Positions 50,563 through 58,809 are shown, numbered from the stretch's first letter. The stretch is 64,000 bases of DNA from an uncultured Oscillospiraceae bacterium (GCA_947169975.1 CAMVRT010000010.1:1-64000); one strand, 5' to 3'. Numbers and translations: made by a program. Notes: generated from the letters alone by a model not told the origin.

Positions 50563-51906
50563 TTACGCCCCTCTCCCCAGCTTGCGCCGCAGCAGCACCA
50601 ACGCCGTCAGACAGATCACGATCTGCACCACGGTGGAGCTGGGCGTGGCCAGGCCGATGTGGAAAAGTGACGCCGCGGGGTTTCGGCTCACGAGAAAGGC
50701 GATGGGAATACGGACAGCAAAGGCCCCGAAAATACCCTGTGCCATGACCAGCACTGTCTTGCCATAGCCGTTATAAAACCCGATGAAGCAGAACAGGAAA
50801 CAGGTCAGCAGGCAGTCGATACCGTAAGCCCGCAGATAGTCCGCACCGGCCGCCACAATTTGCCGGTCCTTCGCAAAGATCCCGGACAGCAGGTCGCCGT
50901 GGAAAAAGGCCAGATAGAACATCGCAAGGCCCACCGCAGCAGACATCAACACGCTGTAGCGCAGGGCAAGGCGGGCACGCCGATGCTCTCCCGCGCCTAC
51001 GTTCTGCGCCACGAAGGCGCTCATGGCCTGTTCGTAGGAGGAGGGCACCAGCATAATGAAGGCGCAGACCTTCTCCGCCACGCCCACACCGGCCGAGGCG
51101 ATGACGCCCCTGGTGTTGACAACCGCCATGATCACCAGAAACGAGATGCTCACCAGCAGATCCTGGAGAGCGATGGGAATGCCAAGGTTCAGGATGCGCC
51201 CCACAATGGGTCGGTTCATGCGCAGATCCGCTTTTGTCAGGGTGAACGGCAGCTCCATGCGCCGGATCATCAGCCAGGAGAGCAGCACGCTCAGCCCCTG
51301 CGCCATCACCGTGGCGATGGCCGCGCCGGCGGCGCCCATGTGAAGGACAGCCACAAAAAGCAGGTCGCCGGCGATGTTGAAAACGGAGGCGATGCCCACT
51401 GTGTACAGTGGGATCCGGGAATTGCCGATACCGCGGAAGATGCTGCCCAGCACGTTGTATGCCACAATGAACACGGTGCCGGCCGAGCAGAGCCGCACGT
51501 AGGCGGTGGTCTCCCCCAGCGCCTCCTCCGGCGCCTGCATCAGCCGGGAGATGGCACCGGCGCCGGGTACCATTACGGCGGTCACAGCCAGGGCCAGCAG
51601 GAGAAACAGCGTAATGCCGCTGCCAATGGCCTTCCCCGCCTCCTCCGGGCGGCCCTCGCCGATCTTCTGCCCCACCTGCACGGTGATGCCCATGGCAAGA
51701 CCCGTGATGACAATGGCCACTGTCTGGGTGATCTGACTGCCGGTAGACACGCCGGACACATCCGCCGCCTCGGCGAACTTGCCCACCACCCACAGGTCGA
51801 TGGCGCCGTACAGCGCCTGCAGAAACAGCGCCAGCAGCACCGGCAGGGCGAATCGCACCAGCGGCCCTAAAATCGGGCCTGTGGTAAAGCTGTTTTCTCT
51901 CTCCAT
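50563..51906 (-). CDS. MATE-family multidrug/metabolite efflux transporter
   Basis: 447-residue, 12-helix inner-membrane antiporter. The two MATE halves start with PLVRFALPVLLALFLQALY (about 13-31) and, mid-protein, PIVGRILNLGIPIALQDLL. The typical VVGKFAEAADVSGVS and TQTVAIVITGLAMG segments are present. I start at the second ATG, 10 bases from GGGAGG; the first ATG is part of that site. Expression appears controlled by a structured leader with a terminator. Confidence 0.93.
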   Translation of the reverse strand: MERENSFTTGPILGPLVRFALPVLLALFLQALYGAIDLWVVGKFAEAADVSGVSTGSQITQTVAIVITGLAMGITVQVGQKIGEGRPEEAGKAIGSGITLFLLLALAVTAVMVPGAGAISRLMQAPEEALGETTAYVRLCSAGTVFIVAYNVLGSIFRGIGNSRIPLYTVGIASVFNIAGDLLFVAVLHMGAAGAAIATVMAQGLSVLLSWLMIRRMELPFTLTKADLRMNRPIVGRILNLGIPIALQDLLVSISFLVIMAVVNTRGVIASAGVGVAEKVCAFIMLVPSSYEQAMSAFVAQNVGAGEHRRARLALRYSVLMSAAVGLAMFYLAFFHGDLLSGIFAKDRQIVAAGADYLRAYGIDCLLTCFLFCFIGFYNGYGKTVLVMAQGIFGAFAVRIPIAFLVSRNPAASLFHIGLATPSSTVVQIVICLTALVLLRRKLGRGA

Positions 51907-51929
51907 TCGCTGATTTCCTCCCATAAAAG

Positions 51930-51974
51930 AAAAAACCGGATAAGAACCGGGCGATCTCCCGACATCTTATCCGG
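51930..51974 (-). terminator. Attenuator hairpin in the MATE leader
   Basis: Minus-strand 10-base-pair stem CCGGATAAGA / TCTTATCCGG enclosing a smaller CGGG/CCCG stem, followed by six T, 20-25 bases before the MATE start. As it lies between promoter and gene, it would stop transcription unless disrupted. An upstream GGGCG (about 51993-51997) could pair with CGCCC inside the hairpin. Confidence 0.75.
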
Positions 51975-52008
51975 CGGTACAAAAGCGATTGCGCGCCCTC
52001 CGATGAAC
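51975..52008 (-). ncRNA. Structured leader RNA of the MATE gene, unknown class
   Basis: The roughly 100-base leader before MATE has a first region (GGAGGGCGCGCAATCGC...) that can fold by itself or pair with the terminator hairpin. I compared it from memory with purine, THF, preQ1, guanidine, ZTP and fluoride riboswitches and found no match. It may be a small riboswitch or a translation-linked attenuator. Confidence 0.4.
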
Positions 52009-52014
52009 AGTTGT

Positions 52015-52043
52015 ATTTTACCATCCTTTTCTCCAAAAAGCAA
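52015..52043 (-). promoter_or_regulatory. Promoter of the MATE gene
   Basis: Minus-strand TTGCTT (52043-52038), 17-base spacer and TAAAAT (52020-52015). A TATAAT for the divergent PAP2 gene lies at 52086-52091. Confidence 0.65.
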
Positions 52044-52124
52044 CGGTATCGGGACTTTTCTCTTTTCTTTTGCCCGAAATACGTGTATAATGCGGATGAA
52101 ATCAATATGCGCAGGAGGTTTCCT

Positions 52125-53063
52125 ATGAAATTTCTGTACTTCCTCGAGGGACTCCGCCAGCCCGTTGCGGACGTCTTTTTCTCCCTTATTACCTATCTGG
52201 GCGATGAAACCTGCTTTATGGCGCTGGCTGTGATCCTGTTCTGGTGTGTCAGCAAGCGCCGGGGCTATTTCCTGTTTGCCGTGGGCTTCTTCGGCGTCGT
52301 CGCCAATCAGTTCCTCAAGCTGCTGTTCCGCATCCCCCGTCCGTGGGATATCGACCCGAAGTTCACCATTGTGGAGTCCGCCCGGGCCGCCGCCACGGGC
52401 TACTCCTTCCCCTCCGGCCATACGCAGAACATTGTGGGCACCATGGGCGTCATTGCCGCCACCACGCGCTATCGCTGGGTACGCGTGCTGTGCATCATCG
52501 CGGCGATCCTGGTTCCCTTTTCCCGGATGTATCTGGGCGTACATACCCCGCTGGACGTGGGCGTAGCCTTCGCCATCGCCGTTGCGCTGGTGATCGGTCT
52601 GTGGTTCCTGTTCCGGGATGAGGTCGCCTTCCGCAGCTCCATTCCCTATGTATTGGGTGCGTTGGTGCTTTGTGTCGTTCTCTACGTGGTCTTTGTGCTG
52701 GTCTATCCCTTCCCTGCCGATGTGGATCCGGAGAATCTGGCTCACGGCGTCAAAAACGCCTTTGTCATGTGCGGCTGTGCCGTCGGCCTGCTGGTCTCCT
52801 ACATCTACGACCGCAAGGTGCTGAACTTTGACACCAAAGCGCCTTTCCTTGGCCAGCTGCTGAAAGTGGTGCTGGGCCTTGCTCTGCTGATGGGCATCCG
52901 GTTGGGACTGAGCAAGCTGTTTGAACTGCTGGGCGGACATAATATACTCCATGCGGTGCGCTACTTTGTAATGGTGGTGTTTGCCGGCTGCATCTGGCCC
53001 CACGCCTTCCCTTTGTTTGCAAGGATCGGCGCTAAAAAGGAGAAAATGTTAATAGAAAAGTAA
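52125..53063 (+). CDS. PAP2-family membrane phosphatase
   Basis: 312-residue integral membrane phosphatase, of the type acting on undecaprenyl pyrophosphate or phosphatidic acid. All three PAP2 motifs are intact: K65-x6-R72-P73, PSGH (96-99) and SRMYLGVH with D144 (S133-R134-x5-H140-x3-D144). A C-terminal part with three or four more helices extends past the usual PAP2 core. AGGAGG lies 6 bases before the chosen ATG; the upstream in-frame extension overlaps the promoter. Confidence 0.92.
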   Translation: MKFLYFLEGLRQPVADVFFSLITYLGDETCFMALAVILFWCVSKRRGYFLFAVGFFGVVANQFLKLLFRIPRPWDIDPKFTIVESARAAATGYSFPSGHTQNIVGTMGVIAATTRYRWVRVLCIIAAILVPFSRMYLGVHTPLDVGVAFAIAVALVIGLWFLFRDEVAFRSSIPYVLGALVLCVVLYVVFVLVYPFPADVDPENLAHGVKNAFVMCGCAVGLLVSYIYDRKVLNFDTKAPFLGQLLKVVLGLALLMGIRLGLSKLFELLGGHNILHAVRYFVMVVFAGCIWPHAFPLFARIGAKKEKMLIEK

Positions 53064-53123
53064 TGCATTTCACCGCAAATCGGCGTAGAATAAACCCATA
53101 CTTCACATGAGGAGGAACCTCTT

Positions 53124-53984
53124 TTGACAAAGCTTCGTGACGCCGTGGACCGGTTCTGTGCACGGCATCCCCGATTTGGCATCCCCAAGCTGATGCTCTA
53201 TGTTGCCATCGGCAATGTGGTCATCTTTCTGCTGCAGATGCTGACCAGCGCCAAAAATCCCAACGCACTCATCTTTCTGACTTTCCAGCTCAGCGGACTG
53301 CTGAAGGGCGAGATCTGGCGTGTGGTAACGTTTATCTTCTTTCCCCCGTCAACCAATCCCTTTTTCCTGCTGATCTCTGTCTATTTCTACTATTGGATCG
53401 GTTCGATTCTGGAGAACGCGTGGGGTACTGGCCGGTTCACCATCTACTATATCTCCGGTGTGGCTTTTACTCTCATCGGAGCCGTCCTCGCCAGCTTGAT
53501 CACCGGATACTATAGCATGACTGTGGCCGGCACCTACTATGTCAATCTCTCCATGTTCCTGGCCTTTGCTCTCCTCTACCCGGATGTGCGGGTATATCTC
53601 CTCTTTTTCCCCGTCAAGGTGAAATGGCTTGCCTGGTTGGATATTGCCCTTTTCGCGCTCGGGATCATTTCCTCCGTCATCAGCTTTGACTGGGCCGGTG
53701 TGGTGCTGCCCATCGTCGCCCTGTTCAATCTGTTGATCTACGCATGGCCGGAGATCATCCGCCTCCTGGGCATCGGCAGGCGGAAGGTCGCTCCCCAGAC
53801 GGTCAACTTCCGCAAGGCCGTCCGCCAGCAGGAGCAGCAGAAGGGATATCACCACAAGTGCGCCGTCTGCGGCCGCACAGACGCGGAATACCCCGAGCTG
53901 CAGTTCCGTTACTGCAGCAAATGCGCCGGATATCACTGCTTCTGCCAGGATCATATCTTTTCCCACGTGCATTTTACAGAATAG
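53124..53984 (+). CDS. Rhomboid-like membrane protein, catalytically degenerate, with zinc-binding tail
   Basis: 286 residues. Six or so helices (about 22-210) follow the rhomboid layout: a GEIWRVVTFIFFPP segment like the rhomboid L1 WR motif, and a YYVNLSMFLAFALLYPDVRV stretch aligned with the active-site helix. There, NLSM replaces GxSG, so proteolysis is doubtful. The C-terminal 45 residues carry CAVC, CSKC and CFC with His271, His277 and His281, a likely two-zinc domain. TTG start, 8 bases from AGGAGG. Function is unknown. Confidence 0.8.
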   Translation: MTKLRDAVDRFCARHPRFGIPKLMLYVAIGNVVIFLLQMLTSAKNPNALIFLTFQLSGLLKGEIWRVVTFIFFPPSTNPFFLLISVYFYYWIGSILENAWGTGRFTIYYISGVAFTLIGAVLASLITGYYSMTVAGTYYVNLSMFLAFALLYPDVRVYLLFFPVKVKWLAWLDIALFALGIISSVISFDWAGVVLPIVALFNLLIYAWPEIIRLLGIGRRKVAPQTVNFRKAVRQQEQQKGYHHKCAVCGRTDAEYPELQFRYCSKCAGYHCFCQDHIFSHVHFTE

Positions 53985-53987
53985 GGG

Positions 53988-54015
53988 TTGACAATTCCCG
54001 ATTATGTGGTAGAAT
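53988..54015 (+). promoter_or_regulatory. Promoter of metK
   Basis: TTGACA, 16-base spacer and TAGAAT, 36 bases before the SAM riboswitch. Confidence 0.8.
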
Positions 54016-54050
54016 ACCACCTTGCAGCGAAGCTGCGGCAAATTGAATAC

Positions 54051-54145
54051 CTTATCAAGAGTGGTTGAGGGACCGGCCCGATGACACCACGACAACCTGC
54101 GAAAGCAAGGTGCCAAATCCGGCGAACGAATCGAAAGATGAGGGT
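54051..54145 (+). ncRNA. SAM-I riboswitch (S-box)
   Basis: Contains the S-box core in order: CTTATCAAGAG, GGTTGAGGGACCGGCCCGATGA, CAACC, GGTGCCAAATCC and the closing AGATGAGGG. SAM binding would stabilise the anti-antiterminator and allow the terminator that follows, repressing metK when SAM is abundant. Confidence 0.96.
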
Positions 54146-54158
54146 AGCAAACGATCAT

Positions 54159-54190
54159 CGCGCTCTGCCTCATCGGCAGAGCGCGTTTTT
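54159..54190 (+). terminator. SAM-riboswitch terminator
   Basis: 11-base-pair stem CGCGCTCTGCC / GGCAGAGCGCG with loop TCATC and five T. Confidence 0.92.
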
Positions 54191-54226
54191 CGCGTCTCCC
54201 CACGAAAGAGAAAGGAAGATTTCATC

Positions 54227-55411
54227 ATGGCAAAACGTCTTTTTACCTCCGAGTCCGTCACCGAGGGACATCCCGATAAGATCTGCGACCAGATCAGTGA
54301 CGCCATTCTGGACGCCATTCTGGCCCAGGATCCCAATGGCCGCGTAGCCTGCGAGACCTGCGTCAGCACCGGCCTCATTCACATCATGGGCGAGATCACC
54401 ACCGACTGTTATGTGGATATCGGCCACATTGCCCGTCAGGTAGTACTGGACATCGGCTATGACCGGGCCAAGTACGGCTTTGACGGCACCACCTGCGGCG
54501 TCATCACCAACATCGACGAGCAGTCTGCCGATATCGCCATGGGCGTGGATAAGTCTCTGGAATCCAAGGAGAGCGGCGCCGGCGAGCTGGATAACGGCGC
54601 CGGCGATCAGGGTATGATGTTCGGCTACGCCTGCGACGAGACCCCCGAGCTGATGCCTTTGGCCATCTCCCTGTCCCACAAGATGGCCAAGCGCCTCACC
54701 GAAGTGCGCAAGCAGGGTCTGGTGGACTATCTCCGCCCCGATGGCAAAACGCAGATCACTGTGGAATATGACGAGAAAGATCGTCCCATCCGGGTGGATA
54801 CCGTGGTCCTCTCCACACAACACAGTCCCGATGTAACGCTGGAGACCATCCGCAGGGATATGATCGAGCTGGTCATCAAGCAAACCGTTCCCGCGGAGCT
54901 GATGGATGAAAACACCAAGATTTATGTCAACCCAACCGGCCGCTTTGTCATCGGCGGTCCCCAGGGCGACACCGGCCTTACCGGCCGCAAGATCATTGTA
55001 GATACCTACGGCGGCAGCGCTCCCCACGGCGGCGGCGCCTTCTCCGGCAAGGACCCCACCAAGGTAGACCGCAGCGCCGCCTATGCCGCCCGATGGGTGG
55101 CCAAGAACGTGGTGGCTGCCGGTCTGGCCCGCCGGTGCCAGGTGCAGCTGGCCTACGCCATCGGCGTGGCCCGTCCTGTCAGCGTTCTGGTGGAGACCTT
55201 CGGCACCGGTGTCGTCAGCGATGACGCGCTGGAGCAGGCCGTGAATCAGGTCTTTGACCTTCGCCCCACCGCCATCATCCGGGATCTGGATCTGCGCAAG
55301 CCCATCTACCGCCAGCTGGCTGCCTACGGTCACATGGGCCGGGAAGATCTGGGCGTCCGTTGGGAGCAGACTGACCGTGTCGACGACCTGAAGGCTGCCC
55401 TGGGCCGGTGA
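54227..55411 (+). CDS. metK: S-adenosylmethionine synthetase
   Basis: 394-residue enzyme making SAM from methionine and ATP. It starts [18 protein letters not shown], with [12 protein letters not shown] and the [19 protein letters not shown] active-site segment intact and a standard length. A 54-codon in-frame extension covers the riboswitch and is rejected. AAAGGAA lies 9 bases before the ATG. The product is also the riboswitch ligand and a cofactor for KamA, TrmB and the island methyltransferase. Confidence 0.98.
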   Translation: MAKRLFTSESVTEGHPDKICDQISDAILDAILAQDPNGRVACETCVSTGLIHIMGEITTDCYVDIGHIARQVVLDIGYDRAKYGFDGTTCGVITNIDEQSADIAMGVDKSLESKESGAGELDNGAGDQGMMFGYACDETPELMPLAISLSHKMAKRLTEVRKQGLVDYLRPDGKTQITVEYDEKDRPIRVDTVVLSTQHSPDVTLETIRRDMIELVIKQTVPAELMDENTKIYVNPTGRFVIGGPQGDTGLTGRKIIVDTYGGSAPHGGGAFSGKDPTKVDRSAAYAARWVAKNVVAAGLARRCQVQLAYAIGVARPVSVLVETFGTGVVSDDALEQAVNQVFDLRPTAIIRDLDLRKPIYRQLAAYGHMGREDLGVRWEQTDRVDDLKAALGR

Positions 55412-55442
55412 GGGGAATACTGTTCAGCGGCGTCCTTTTCCT

Positions 55443-55478
55443 GTCATTGCGAGGGCCAAGGGCCCGCGGCAATCCGTG
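55443..55478 (+). repeat. REP-like palindromic repeat, copy 2
   Basis: GTCATTGCGAGGGCC AAG GGCCCGCGGCAATCCGTG: same ends as the copies at 25607 and 55493, with an inner GGGCC palindrome. Confidence 0.75.
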
Positions 55479-55492
55479 TTTTCCCCGCTCCC

Positions 55493-55528
55493 GTCATTGC
55501 GAGGGCTGAAAGCCCGTGGCAATCCGTG
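55493..55528 (+). repeat. REP-like palindromic repeat, copy 3
   Basis: GTCATTGCGAGGGCT GAA AGCCCGTGGCAATCCGTG. It lies 14 bases from copy 2 in direct orientation, forming a tandem pair after metK. Confidence 0.75.
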
Positions 55529-55584
55529 ATCCACGAAGCGGCGTTTCCTTATGGATTTCCCGTGCAGTCTGCCCCATTTTGCCC

Positions 55585-55613
55585 TTGCCAAAGCCGCAAA
55601 AAACTGGTATAGT
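55585..55613 (+). promoter_or_regulatory. Promoter upstream of the orphan tRNA-Pro 5' half
   Basis: TTGCCA, 17-base spacer and TATAGT, 36 bases before the tRNA-Pro 5' fragment. It was probably the original tRNA-Pro promoter, now separated from the intact tRNA by the fragment and about 150 bases. Confidence 0.7.
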
Positions 55614-55643
55614 AAATGCGCCGTCCATTCGGACGGCGCATTT
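55614..55643 (+). other. Hairpin between promoter and tRNA fragment
   Basis: Perfect 13-base-pair stem AAATGCGCCGTCC / GGACGGCGCATTT with loop ATTC. It may be a leader-processing structure or a weak terminator. Confidence 0.5.
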
Positions 55644-55649
55644 CCATAT

Positions 55650-55689
55650 CCGGGTGTAGCGCAACTGGCAGCGCGCCAGCTTTGGGAGC
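55650..55689 (+). pseudogene. Orphan 5' half of tRNA-Pro(UGG)
   Basis: 40 bases identical to the first 40 of the intact tRNA-Pro at 55841 (acceptor 5' strand, D arm, anticodon 5' strand and loop), ending in TTTGGGAGC. The sequence then changes to GTGTAACACCCCC. The break lies at the anticodon loop, a usual crossover position for tyrosine integrases. Confidence 0.88.
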
Positions 55690-55840
55690 GTGTAACACCC
55701 CCGGCATCCGGGCAAAATCCGAAATCCCGCAACCCCTTGCAAACACTGGCGTTTTGGTGCTTCATCCCTTCCGCAAAAACTCCGAAAATCGCCGTTTGAC
55801 CACATCTTTGACCACAACGGCAAAACGAAAAAATGAATAT
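55690..55840. other. 151-base spacer between tRNA-Pro fragment and intact tRNA-Pro
   Basis: No gene of its own. It holds a directly repeated TTTGACCACA (55797 and 55809 regions) near the right end. On the minus strand it reads as an open tail running into the tRNA fragments, of the kind left by the 3' end of an element gene. I interpret it as the remnant of an earlier integrated element. Confidence 0.5.
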
Positions 55841-55916
55841 CCGGGTGTAGCGCAACTGGCAGCGCGCCAGCTTTGGGAGCTGGATGCTGGGAGTTCAAGT
55901 CTCCCCACTCGGACCA
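55841..55916 (+). tRNA. tRNA-Pro (anticodon UGG), CCA encoded
   Basis: Full cloverleaf: acceptor CCGGGTG pairs with CACTCGG (one G-U), the D arm has GCGC/GCGC, the anticodon stem CCAGC/GCTGG closes the loop TTTGGGA (anticodon TGG), the T arm GGGAG-TTCAAGT-CTCCC, then discriminator A and encoded CCA. No convincing promoter lies directly upstream. Confidence 0.97.
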
Positions 55917-55920
55917 AAAG
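55871..55920 (+). repeat. Direct repeat (att-like), left copy: tRNA-Pro 3' half
   Basis: 50 bases from CTTTGGG of the anticodon loop to CCAAAAG. The same sequence with a single mismatch (TTCAAGT versus TTCGAGT) is at 63134-63183. The pair marks the ends of the 7.2-kb island. Confidence 0.9.
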
Positions 55921-55954
55921 AATTGGAGCTGATACGTTCGTATCAGCTCCAATT
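55921..55954 (+). terminator. Terminator after tRNA-Pro
   Basis: 15-base-pair stem AATTGGAGCTGATAC / GTATCAGCTCCAATT with loop GTTC, followed by ATTACATTG. The region 55955-56112 holds nothing further. Confidence 0.75.
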
Positions 55955-56112
55955 ATTACATTGTCGCTTTGTTTTCATCATGGAAAAACGATAATCCTCA
56001 AGTCTTGTTTTGCGATTTCTTCCGCAACGCCTCATATACCCAGTGTGATTCGCTTCATGGGCGGTCACCTCGACAAGTAGGTATTTGTGCAACGATCTAT
56101 TGTTATCATTTC

Positions 56113-56562
56113 CTACCAGTTCAGTTCAAATACGATCTCTCCATCATTCATATCGCCATTGGGTGCGAATCCAAGCGACTGATATAAATGAATGGCGTTG
56201 ATGTTGCTTTCTTTTGTTGAAAGCCTTATATTGCTTGCCCCGTTTTCTTTAAAGTATGAAATGATATGTTTTAATGCCTCCTTGCCATAGCCTTGTCCTT
56301 GATATTTCTCGTCAATCATAAATCTCCATAGCCAATATCTGTCATCCGGGTCTTCATTATTCGGTTCAAAAGCAAGCATTGTAAAGCCAACAGCTATGCC
56401 ATCAGAATAGATCACAAACGGTCTGGCAGCTTCAGAGTGTTCCGTAGCTGCCTCTAAAGAACTTTCATTAGCTGCTATATACTCCGATTGTGCTTCTGTT
56501 ACTCTCAGGCGAATACAATCCGTCCTGTTTGATTGGTCTACTGGTATTAATTCAATATTCAT
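56113..56562 (-). CDS. GNAT N-acetyltransferase, diamine/spermidine type
   Basis: 149 residues. The acetyl-CoA loop is YQGQGYGKEAL in the middle and the C-terminal NAIHLYQSLGF segment is typical. The N-terminal LRVTEAQSEYIAANESSLEAA stretch resembles spermidine/diamine acetyltransferases (BltD/PaiA type), so polyamines are a possible substrate. First gene inside the left end of the island. Confidence 0.88.
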   Translation of the reverse strand: MNIELIPVDQSNRTDCIRLRVTEAQSEYIAANESSLEAATEHSEAARPFVIYSDGIAVGFTMLAFEPNNEDPDDRYWLWRFMIDEKYQGQGYGKEALKHIISYFKENGASNIRLSTKESNINAIHLYQSLGFAPNGDMNDGEIVFELNW

Positions 56563-56608
56563 TCGTTACTCCACAAAAAACTTCTCGACAAATACCGATC
56601 CGTCGGAA

Positions 56609-57643
56609 TCAACTCTTTCTCTTTCGATTCCTTTTTTGCTTTGCCTCAGCCGCTTTCATCGCTTCGTTCGCTTCTTCGTCCCAGACGGTCCTCTCGGGAC
56701 CGAGAGTGCCGTACATCGTGTTTTCAAACGAATACGTCATCCTGGCGGTCTTGATCAGTCTTTCGTTGTCAAGATCGTCGGCAAACGTGCCGAGCCGGTC
56801 GAACAGTTCCTTTGTGATCTCGTAATCGTACTGTTCGCGCCCCTCGCGGCTGGTATACATGATCTCCGCGAAGTACCGTTTTGTATCGGGATCATAAAAC
56901 GCCGTCCAGTTGTTGCCTTGTTTTTTCGTTTTCATCTCTTTCTTTGCCGCCTCACTCTTATCTTTCGTCGTCTGTTTTTCTGTCATCTTATATCTGTGTC
57001 GCTCATTTGAAATCTCAAGAAACCGCCTGAGCGTTTCATTTGCCAGTATCTGGTCTCTTGCTCTATCGGTGATATTGTCTGCGAACTTCCTGACAGTGCA
57101 TCCGACGTAAAAATCCTTCGGCAGCTTGTTTGCGTACTCGCCTCCGCCGTAGTTTCCAGCAGAGCTGCCCGGAGTGAAGCAGTTGAAATGGATGTCAGCT
57201 TGCCCATTCTCATGAAAACGTAGCGTGACGATATCGTGTTCATGAGCTGCCTCTATGTCATACTCGGCCAGGGGAATGTCACTGTGCAGAAAATCGAGCT
57301 TGTTTTCATCCGCGAATTTTTCGGCAAAGGTGTCGTATTCTCCGCGGATCAGAACTTTTCTCTTGCGCATACGCTTTACTATTTCAGGCGTCACGGCGAC
57401 CGATTCCACCGTCCTGCTGAGAATCAGGCAGTCGATATACGGGAAGGCGTCGAGAAAGCCTTCCCCGATCCCCGTTATACCTTCCGTAATACTGAGAGTA
57501 TGGTATTCTCTCGCCAGGCTTTCGGTCGGTGTCGGCGTGACTTCGGTATCATCGCTGCAGAGAACGCCTTTGCCCTTGACTTCAAGCAGTCCGCTGTAAT
57601 GGTTTATATAAACCATTTTTTCGTTGTGTTTTGAAAAATACAC
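56609..57643 (-). CDS. BspA-like leucine-rich repeat protein, unknown function
   Basis: 344 residues. The N-terminal half (about 45-125) has BspA-type repeats (LSITEGITGIGEGFLDAF, CLILSRTVESVA), followed by a central region and a highly charged C-terminal half with Lys/Glu-rich stretches and a KRNRKRKS end. There is no signal peptide or membrane helix, so it appears cytoplasmic, unlike secreted BspA proteins. GTG start with GAGG upstream. Function is not recognised. Confidence 0.7.
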   Translation of the reverse strand: MYFSKHNEKMVYINHYSGLLEVKGKGVLCSDDTEVTPTPTESLAREYHTLSITEGITGIGEGFLDAFPYIDCLILSRTVESVAVTPEIVKRMRKRKVLIRGEYDTFAEKFADENKLDFLHSDIPLAEYDIEAAHEHDIVTLRFHENGQADIHFNCFTPGSSAGNYGGGEYANKLPKDFYVGCTVRKFADNITDRARDQILANETLRRFLEISNERHRYKMTEKQTTKDKSEAAKKEMKTKKQGNNWTAFYDPDTKRYFAEIMYTSREGREQYDYEITKELFDRLGTFADDLDNERLIKTARMTYSFENTMYGTLGPERTVWDEEANEAMKAAEAKQKRNRKRKS

Positions 57644-57771
57644 CGTTATTTACCTCATCAAACTCCGAGTTGTCACGCTCCATTATAGCATAGACGTGCG
57701 AGTAAAGCTATGCACATAAACGGACCCGGCTGGACCCGACTCCCACAACATAATCAAACATGTTGGTATCC

Positions 57772-58263
57772 TCAATAGTCAAATTGGTTTTCGTCCACTC
57801 GGATCTTTCGGGTGAGCTTTTCGCCGGTAAACGGTTTGCGGATCTCAATCAGATTCAGCACGGTATATCCTCTAGATTTCAGAAACGCGATGATCCCATT
57901 GTTATTGGGATGCACATAGTTGTACACGGTGTCTTCACCGTATGCTGCGGCAAGCTCCTCGGCCCTGCAGAACAGCGCAGCGGCAACGCCCTGTCTGTGA
58001 AACTCCGGCAGGACATAGATCGACTCCACCCACACGCAGGGCTCGTCCACGCGGCAGACCATGTAGCCGCAGAACACGCCCTCGCTCCGAGCCGCAAACA
58101 CAGGAAACCCGGCATCCAGATATTCCTTCAGCTCAGAAGCGCCCTCGTTATCTTTTGGGGAAGCATTGATTCCCTTAAATGATTTCAGCGTCACGCGAAA
58201 CTGCGCGACGAGTGGGGCGATCTCCGGGATAGCCGCTTCGGTCATTTTTTCAATCTCAATCAT
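57772..58263 (-). CDS. GNAT N-acetyltransferase
   Basis: 163 residues. The cofactor loop region is VLPEFHRQGVAAALFCRA, with NNGIIAFLKSRGY in the last third. The start MIEIEKM is supported by AGAGAGG 5 bases upstream; a 20-codon extension is ignored. The substrate is unknown. A 128-base gap without a gene precedes it. Confidence 0.88.
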   Translation of the reverse strand: MIEIEKMTEAAIPEIAPLVAQFRVTLKSFKGINASPKDNEGASELKEYLDAGFPVFAARSEGVFCGYMVCRVDEPCVWVESIYVLPEFHRQGVAAALFCRAEELAAAYGEDTVYNYVHPNNNGIIAFLKSRGYTVLNLIEIRKPFTGEKLTRKIRVDENQFDY

Positions 58264-58344
58264 ATTAGCCTCTCTTTGAATTGCAGCCTGAAAAAGGTTA
58301 TAATTGGTCCACCCATTTGTCACCTCTACAAGCTGGGCTTTGCA

Positions 58345-58809
58345 TTAAAGTTCCTTCCTTAAAAAAACTTTTTCTTCCGTACGGAAGTCTTCTGTAAAGC
58401 CATGATTCAGGAAGAGTTTTATTGCTGGATTGTCAATGGCGATATCATCATAAAGCACTAAAACACCGTTGTTCTTTGCTGCCTGACATAGTAAATCCAG
58501 CGCCTTCCCACCATACCCTTTTCTTCTATGAGGAGAATAGATGATAACGTTGGCGATTTCATGCTGAATATCAGCATCATAATGATACGCGACTTCTCCA
58601 ACATATTGGCCTTCGTTATTTCTTAAGTATCTGTAATACCGTTTGCTGTCGGGGTTTGTAATCCAATAATCATACCAGTCCATCCATTTTTCTTTAGGCC
58701 ATGATATCGTACCACCCCATGCATGGTTATAGGACATTGTTTCTTCATCGGCTAACATCATTTGCCTAAACCATAAATCCTCATACTTTGGTTCATAGAG
58801 AGTCAGCAT
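58345..58809 (-). CDS. GNAT N-acetyltransferase
   Basis: 154 residues starting MLTLYEPKYEDLWFRQMM, with the acetyl-CoA loop SPHRRKGYGGKAL and IDNPAIKLFLNHGF. I take this ATG because GAGGGAAAC lies just upstream, not the in-frame ATG 21 codons earlier, which has no ribosome site and overlaps the kinase gene. Substrate unknown. Confidence 0.85.
   Translation of the reverse strand: MLTLYEPKYEDLWFRQMMLADEETMSYNHAWGGTISWPKEKWMDWYDYWITNPDSKRYYRYLRNNEGQYVGEVAYHYDADIQHEIANVIIYSPHRRKGYGGKALDLLCQAAKNNGVLVLYDDIAIDNPAIKLFLNHGFTEDFRTEEKVFLRKEL

Noticed and set aside
51867-53003. 378-codon minus-strand frame over PAP2 and the MATE leader
   Set aside because: Shadow of the PAP2 gene; His/Gln/Gly-rich, and it would cross the MATE promoter and attenuator.
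55494-55952. Minus-strand 152-codon frame with GDLNSQHPAPKAG-like segment
   Set aside because: It is the translation of the reverse strand of the two tRNA-Pro copies, a well-known annotation artefact.
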